Origin: Syntrophaceae bacterium UBA6109
GTDB taxonomy: Bacteria > Desulfobacterota > Syntrophia > Syntrophales > UBA6109
Length of the DNA stretch: 24,143 bases
Direction of reading: 5' to 3'
Assembly: GCA_002428445.1 (NCBI GenBank)
Contig: DIWJ01000037.1
Span: 1 to 24,143, forward strand
Below the pieces are notes generated by a model. It worked only from the letters and a program-made list of their open reading frames with translations, was not told the DNA's origin and did not search any database. A program made the translations under genes and the position numbers. Shown here piece after piece: positions 23,047 through 24,143 of the stretch (within the stretch, counting starts at the first letter, position 1; the number at the start of each line of letters is the position of its first letter).

Positions 23047-24143
23047 TCACGCCGGTTTCCTGAGCCAGGCAAGGACATCGCCGAGGCTTCGCGTATTGAG
23101 GACGTTTTCCGAGCCGCACCAGCCGCGGCGCGCCGTGCCGACGCCGAAGCGCATCAGGGAAAGGTGGGCGGCGGCATGGGCGTCGGTTCCGATCGCGAGC
23201 ATGACCCCCCGTTCGCGGGCCTGGCGGATATGCGCGCCGTTGAGGTCCAGGCGGTCCGGCATGGCGTTGATTTCCAGCGCCTTGCCGAAACGGGCGGCTG
23301 CGGCGAGGACGGCTTCCATGTCCAGGTTGGCGGGTTCGCGCCGGCCGATGAGGCGCGAGGTCGGATGGGCGAGGATATCCACGTGGGGATTTTCCAGGGC
23401 CGCGACAATGCGCCGCGTCATTTTCTGCTCGTTCTGGTCCAGGGAGGAGTGGACGGCGGCGACGACGACATCGAGTTCCGCAAGCGCTTCATCGGGAAGG
23501 GCGAGCCGTCCGTCGGCCCTGATGTTGACCTCGACACCCGCGAGGAGCCGCGTTCGCTTCCGCGCGCCGTTGACCGCGCGGATGTGCGCCGCCTGGTCGC
23601 GGAGCCGGTCGGCGGCAAGGCCGTTGGCGATCCCGAGGCCCGCCGAGTGGTCGGTGACGACGAGGTACTCGTAGCCGAGGGCCTCGGCGGCGGCCGCCAT
23701 CTCCTCGATCGTTGCCTGCCCGTCGCTCCAGTTGCTGTGGGTGTGGAAGTCTCCGCGGATGTCCCCGGCCTTCAGGAGCCTGGGCAGCATTGCCCGGGCG
23801 GCAAGGTCGATTTCGCCCTGGTTTTCCCTCACTTCCGGGGGGATGAAGGAGAGGCCCAGCCGGCCGTAGAAGGACGCCTCGTCGGTGAAGGTCTCGATTT
23901 TTCCCATGTCGTCCGCGATCCCGTATTCGCTCAGGCTGAGCCCCATCTTCTGGGCGAAGGCGCGCAGGGCGATGTTGTGGTCGCGGCTTCCGGTGAAGTG
24001 CTGGAGCAGCGATCCGAAGGATTCGTGCGCGACGATCCGCATGTCCGCCTGGAGGTTTCCCGCGAGAAGGACGCTGGCCTTCGTCGTTCCCCTGGCGAGC
24101 ACCTCCGCCACCTGCGGCAGGCCGGCGAAGGCGGCGATGGCCG
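23047..24143 (-). CDS. polX: PolX family DNA polymerase/3'-5' exonuclease, C-terminal part (gene runs off the window)
   Basis: The frame stays open to the window edge, so the gene is cut at its 5' end. What is seen (about 365 codons) starts in the end of the polymerase-beta-like part: LPQVAEVLARGTTKASVLLAGNLQADMR, with the LQADMR strand resembling the palm region. From ~residue 120 of the visible 354-residue frame it is a PHP domain with metal ligands in DFHTHSNWSDG, VTDHS, the VHSS strand, ILAHPTSR and GTDAHAAAHL. Full-length bacterial PolX is ~570-580 residues; it fills short gaps in base-excision repair and has PHP-based 3'-5' exonuclease activity. An apparent GTG start at 24111 is internal. 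Confidence 0.9.
   Translation of the reverse strand, partial: AIAAFAGLPQVAEVLARGTTKASVLLAGNLQADMRIVAHESFGSLLQHFTGSRDHNIALRAFAQKMGLSLSEYGIADDMGKIETFTDEASFYGRLGLSFIPPEVRENQGEIDLAARAMLPRLLKAGDIRGDFHTHSNWSDGQATIEEMAAAAEALGYEYLVVTDHSAGLGIANGLAADRLRDQAAHIRAVNGARKRTRLLAGVEVNIRADGRLALPDEALAELDVVVAAVHSSLDQNEQKMTRRIVAALENPHVDILAHPTSRLIGRREPANLDMEAVLAAAARFGKALEINAMPDRLDLNGAHIRQARERGVMLAIGTDAHAAAHLSLMRFGVGTARRGWCGSENVLNTRSLGDVLAWLRKPA

Noticed and set aside
1..24143. CRISPR arrays, insertion sequences, integrase or rRNA genes
   Set aside because: I saw no regularly spaced repeats, transposase or integrase motifs, or rRNA sequence. The island hypothesis therefore rests on the tRNA fragments, duplications and composition only.

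Overview
The window falls into two halves that meet at a tRNA cluster near 11.7-12.1 kb. The right half (about 11.7-24.1 kb) is a visibly GC-rich, tightly packed core block: polX, cimA, yciO, rng, proC, an alpha/beta hydrolase, yggT, yggU, murJ, a J-domain protein, serS and three tRNA genes. The left half (1-11.7 kb) is more AT-rich, has long intergenic gaps and carries accessory genes. Lipobox proteins, a periplasmic c-type haem sensor, MurJ and HD-GYP proteins indicate a Gram-negative bacterium. The overall flavour resembles Desulfobacterota (Syntrophia-like), but this is an impression and no phylogenetic marker was searched.

Left half. Two exported caspase-like (peptidase C14) proteins sit near its ends: an ankyrin-repeat lipoprotein (265-1608) and a signal-peptide protein with a coiled coil and C-terminal domain (10355-11623). 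Both are preceded by the same promoter, TTGACA-N17-TATAGT. At the first locus a frameshifted remnant of the second protein's signal-peptide region still lies between the promoter and the ankyrin gene, and a related terminator-type repeat follows both genes. Between them are an unknown lipoprotein, an AbiEi/AbiEii type IV toxin-antitoxin pair, and two successive HD-GYP proteins. The first has five PAS domains and an intact catalytic motif; the second is a membrane haem sensor whose HD-GYP residues are degenerate.

Boundary. tRNA-Arg(ACG) marks the change in composition. A 24-base exact copy of its anticodon-arm region lies at 2837-2860, and a degenerate partial copy at about 10047-10085. These look like attachment-site scars, so the left half is best read as one or two elements that accreted at tRNA-Arg. 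No integrase gene is present in the window.

Right half, all leftward except proC. polX ends in a strong terminator. Next comes a consensus promoter, a 31-codon leader peptide with eight isoleucine codons, and a terminator hairpin just before cimA. This is the layout of ribosome-mediated attenuation, here applied to citramalate synthase, the first step of the threonine-independent isoleucine pathway. It is the most interesting regulatory find. yciO and rng follow. A second leftward run goes from the hydrolase through yggT, yggU, murJ and the J-protein to serS, then directly into tRNA-Ser(TGA), tRNA-Ser(GCT) and tRNA-Arg(ACG), and ends at a long hairpin with a U tract. The seryl-tRNA synthetase is therefore probably co-transcribed with two of its own substrate tRNAs.
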